A DNA stretch of 64,000 nt from Leptoclinus maculatus (lineage: Eukaryota; Chordata; Actinopteri; Perciformes; Stichaeidae), in the NCBI GenBank assembly GCA_032191485.1, contig JAVDOI010000004.1, positions 19,146,943 to 19,210,942 on the forward strand, given 5' to 3'. Below are positions 62,259 through 64,000 of the stretch, in pieces. Below the pieces are notes generated by a model. It searched no databases. It worked only from the letters and a program-made list of their open reading frames with translations, and was not told the origin of the DNA. How positions within the stretch are numbered: position 1 is the stretch's first letter; the number at the start of each line of letters is the position of its first letter. A program made the position numbers and the translations under genes.

Positions 62259-63327
62259 TATGGGGTCAGAACCCTGTCAATATTTGCGAGCACAAATTAA
62301 ATCCACACACGTGCATGTGCAGAGGTACCGCACCTGCAACTCAAATAGCTGCACACGCAAATTACTTTTGCGAGCGCTTTCACATCACCTTGTGCAGAAT
62401 ATCTTTGCTTGTGCGAGCAAAATTGTTGCCTGCGAGAAGAAAACAATGCTTTGAGCGCGAGGAGCATCCCCTGGTGCACGACTTCTATCGCTGCACTTCT
62501 TCTTGTAAAGCTTTCCCCTGCACGCTCGCGAGTGGTTTGACAGTAAGTGGGCGGACCCAGTAACCATTCGATCTCTACATTTAATTGGTTGCAATCCTTG
62601 TTTTTGGATTGGCCGGATATTACTCCCGACACAGACGCTAGGTGATGGTTTAAAGGTGATTTTAAATCTGCAACTAAACACTACATCTCAGAAGTAAATA
62701 TTCTACATTTCTCTGGCAGCTTTTGTTAACTTTTCAGACTGTAGAGGCTGATGAAATACAAAGCATGTTAATAGCGTTTGAAATAGAATTATTAAGTTGT
62801 GTTTCTTTTGTAAATAAACTGGAGTTAAGTTGCTTTGACTGATTTAAATTTGTATGTTGCATGTTTTTAACTTCTATACTGTATACTGTTGGTTAGTTTA
62901 ATCTACAGCAATGCATCATATTCTATATTAAGATCATCGTATGTTTGTAGTTTCAGTACATACACTTCATAAAGACCTTTATACTGCCACCTATAAGCAT
63001 CTGTGTCGGGAGTGACATCCTGCCAATCCAAAAACGAGGATTGTAACCAATTAAATTTGGTGATCGAATGGTTACTGGGTCCGCCCACTTATTGTCAAAA
63101 AGAAAAACCGCTCACTCGTGAACAGGTGAAATATTTTGAGAGCGAACAGGTGAAATTGAAGCCTCACCGGCTTCAATTTTGCTCGCGCAGGCAGAGATAT
63201 TCTGTACGAAGTTATGTGAAAGCACTCGCAAATATCTTTGCTTATCTTGGCTGTCTGAGTTGCAGGCGTCGGACCGCTACACACGCACATTTGTGCTTGC
63301 GGATATTGACAGTGATTTGACCCCATA
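62259..63327. mobile_element. 1.07-kb element with long inverted repeats and 6-bp target duplication
   Basis: Left arm 62259 to about 62641 and right arm about 62994-63327 are inverted copies. Both start TATGGGGTCA and share GTGGGCGGACCCAGTAACCA. Exact CACTAA lies directly outside both ends (62253-62258 and 63328-63333), a 6-bp target-site duplication. The centre (about 350 bp) is A+T-rich and unrelated to the arms. Similar 105- and 111-residue frames on opposite strands are the same arm sequence read twice, not genes. A 6-bp duplication fits few superfamilies (IS3EU, Dada-like); assignment is open. Confidence 0.82.
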
Positions 63328-63333
63328 CACTAA

Positions 63334-64000
63334 CACCGTGTACTATTTAATGGCTTCACAAACACATTGTCATTTGCAACAAAACACCAATATGTATGCA
63401 ATTCTACTTTGTGACATTTACAGAGCTTCTGCTTAGGAGCTGTCAGTGAAATACCAACAGTGTGAGTGGTAAATAGTAATAGAGTCTTTTCCACAGCTGA
63501 GCAATGACAACAACTTAGCGTGCTTGCATGTTTTAGGACTAGTTTTTCTTTAATTCCAGTCTCTGAATAAGGGATAGTCCGCCCTACACACCTCCATTGT
63601 CCTCACAGAATGCAATTTTGTTGTGAACAATAACTCTTGAACACTACGAACCAGCAAGACTGTGTTCATTATTTAACTACAGACTGAAAGATTTGTTTTT
63701 GTCCCACTTTGACCCCTTAGACAATCTGTTTCTTTACACATCTCTGTCTCTATCCTTCTGTCTCAGAAATGGTCACTTACTGCTAAATTTGTCTTCTTTT
63801 CTTATGGAATAAACTGTTACAAAAGGTCTACAAAGCAAATATACACACAAACCCTTTAGCAAAGACAAATCTCATCAGAAACTAAAACAGGAGAGATACT
63901 CAGTTTGGTGAGGCAAAATACCAGGTCCTAAGACACCTAAAACCCTAACAGCAATAGGGGGTGCCAAGTGACACAGTCGCACACCCCAGGAAACCATCAA
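63334..64000. other. unique noncoding DNA
   Basis: Nothing recognisable to the end of the window. Confidence 0.5.

Noticed and set aside
62297..63320. Two similar frames (111 and 105 residues) on opposite strands
   Set aside because: They are the two inverted arms of one transposon-like element read in opposite directions.

Overview
The window looks like nuclear DNA from a vertebrate, most likely a teleost fish, and holds almost entirely noncoding sequence. The reasons are long CA/GT, CT and GA microsatellites, overall A+T richness with sparse CpG, repeats that match teleost interspersed families as I know them (a tRNA-derived SINE with a 'CGCTTTGGATAAAAGCG' tail, degraded pieces of a 'TATAGCCCAATATCACAAA' repeat, hAT-like short elements), and no long ORF with a recognisable protein. 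I found no complete protein-coding gene, no rRNA or functional tRNA gene, no CRISPR array, no viral or endogenous retroviral sequence and no bacterial-style operon. The region reads as a gene desert or a very large intron.

Layout. 1-7.4 kb is unique-looking DNA with microsatellites at 358 and 1403. 7476-8241 is a DNA transposon-like element with about 50-bp terminal inverted repeats; it carries three poly-G tracts and an ATG-less fragment coding for one C2H2 zinc finger. Next to it, 8382-8521 is an internally deleted relative of the hAT-like element at 59553-60379. From 9 to 40 kb the sequence is mostly unique, with a degraded teleost repeat (14909), a G-quadruplex-type tract (18206), a 101-bp palindrome (21706), a pyrimidine-rich tract (22690), a tRNA-derived SINE (26624) and a 519-bp inverted-repeat element (33530). 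Several A+T-rich, motif-dense blocks look like candidate conserved noncoding elements, but that cannot be tested without alignment.

The most striking region is 40452-41727. About 70 copies of a 16-bp CpG-rich unit run in tandem with no visible length change. They end about 65 bp before a ZNF143/STAF-like site, a YY1-type AACATGGCGGC box over an ATG, and a GTAAGT splice donor. Together this looks like a TATA-less promoter and first coding exon beside a CpG-dense minisatellite. I could not identify a downstream exon.

The last 8 kb is rich in inverted-repeat elements. 56793-58655 is a 1.86-kb foldback element whose GC-rich core holds a perfect 16-bp-stem hairpin almost at its midpoint. 59553-60379 is a hAT-like nonautonomous element. 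62259-63327 is a long-inverted-repeat element bounded by exact 6-bp direct repeats (CACTAA).
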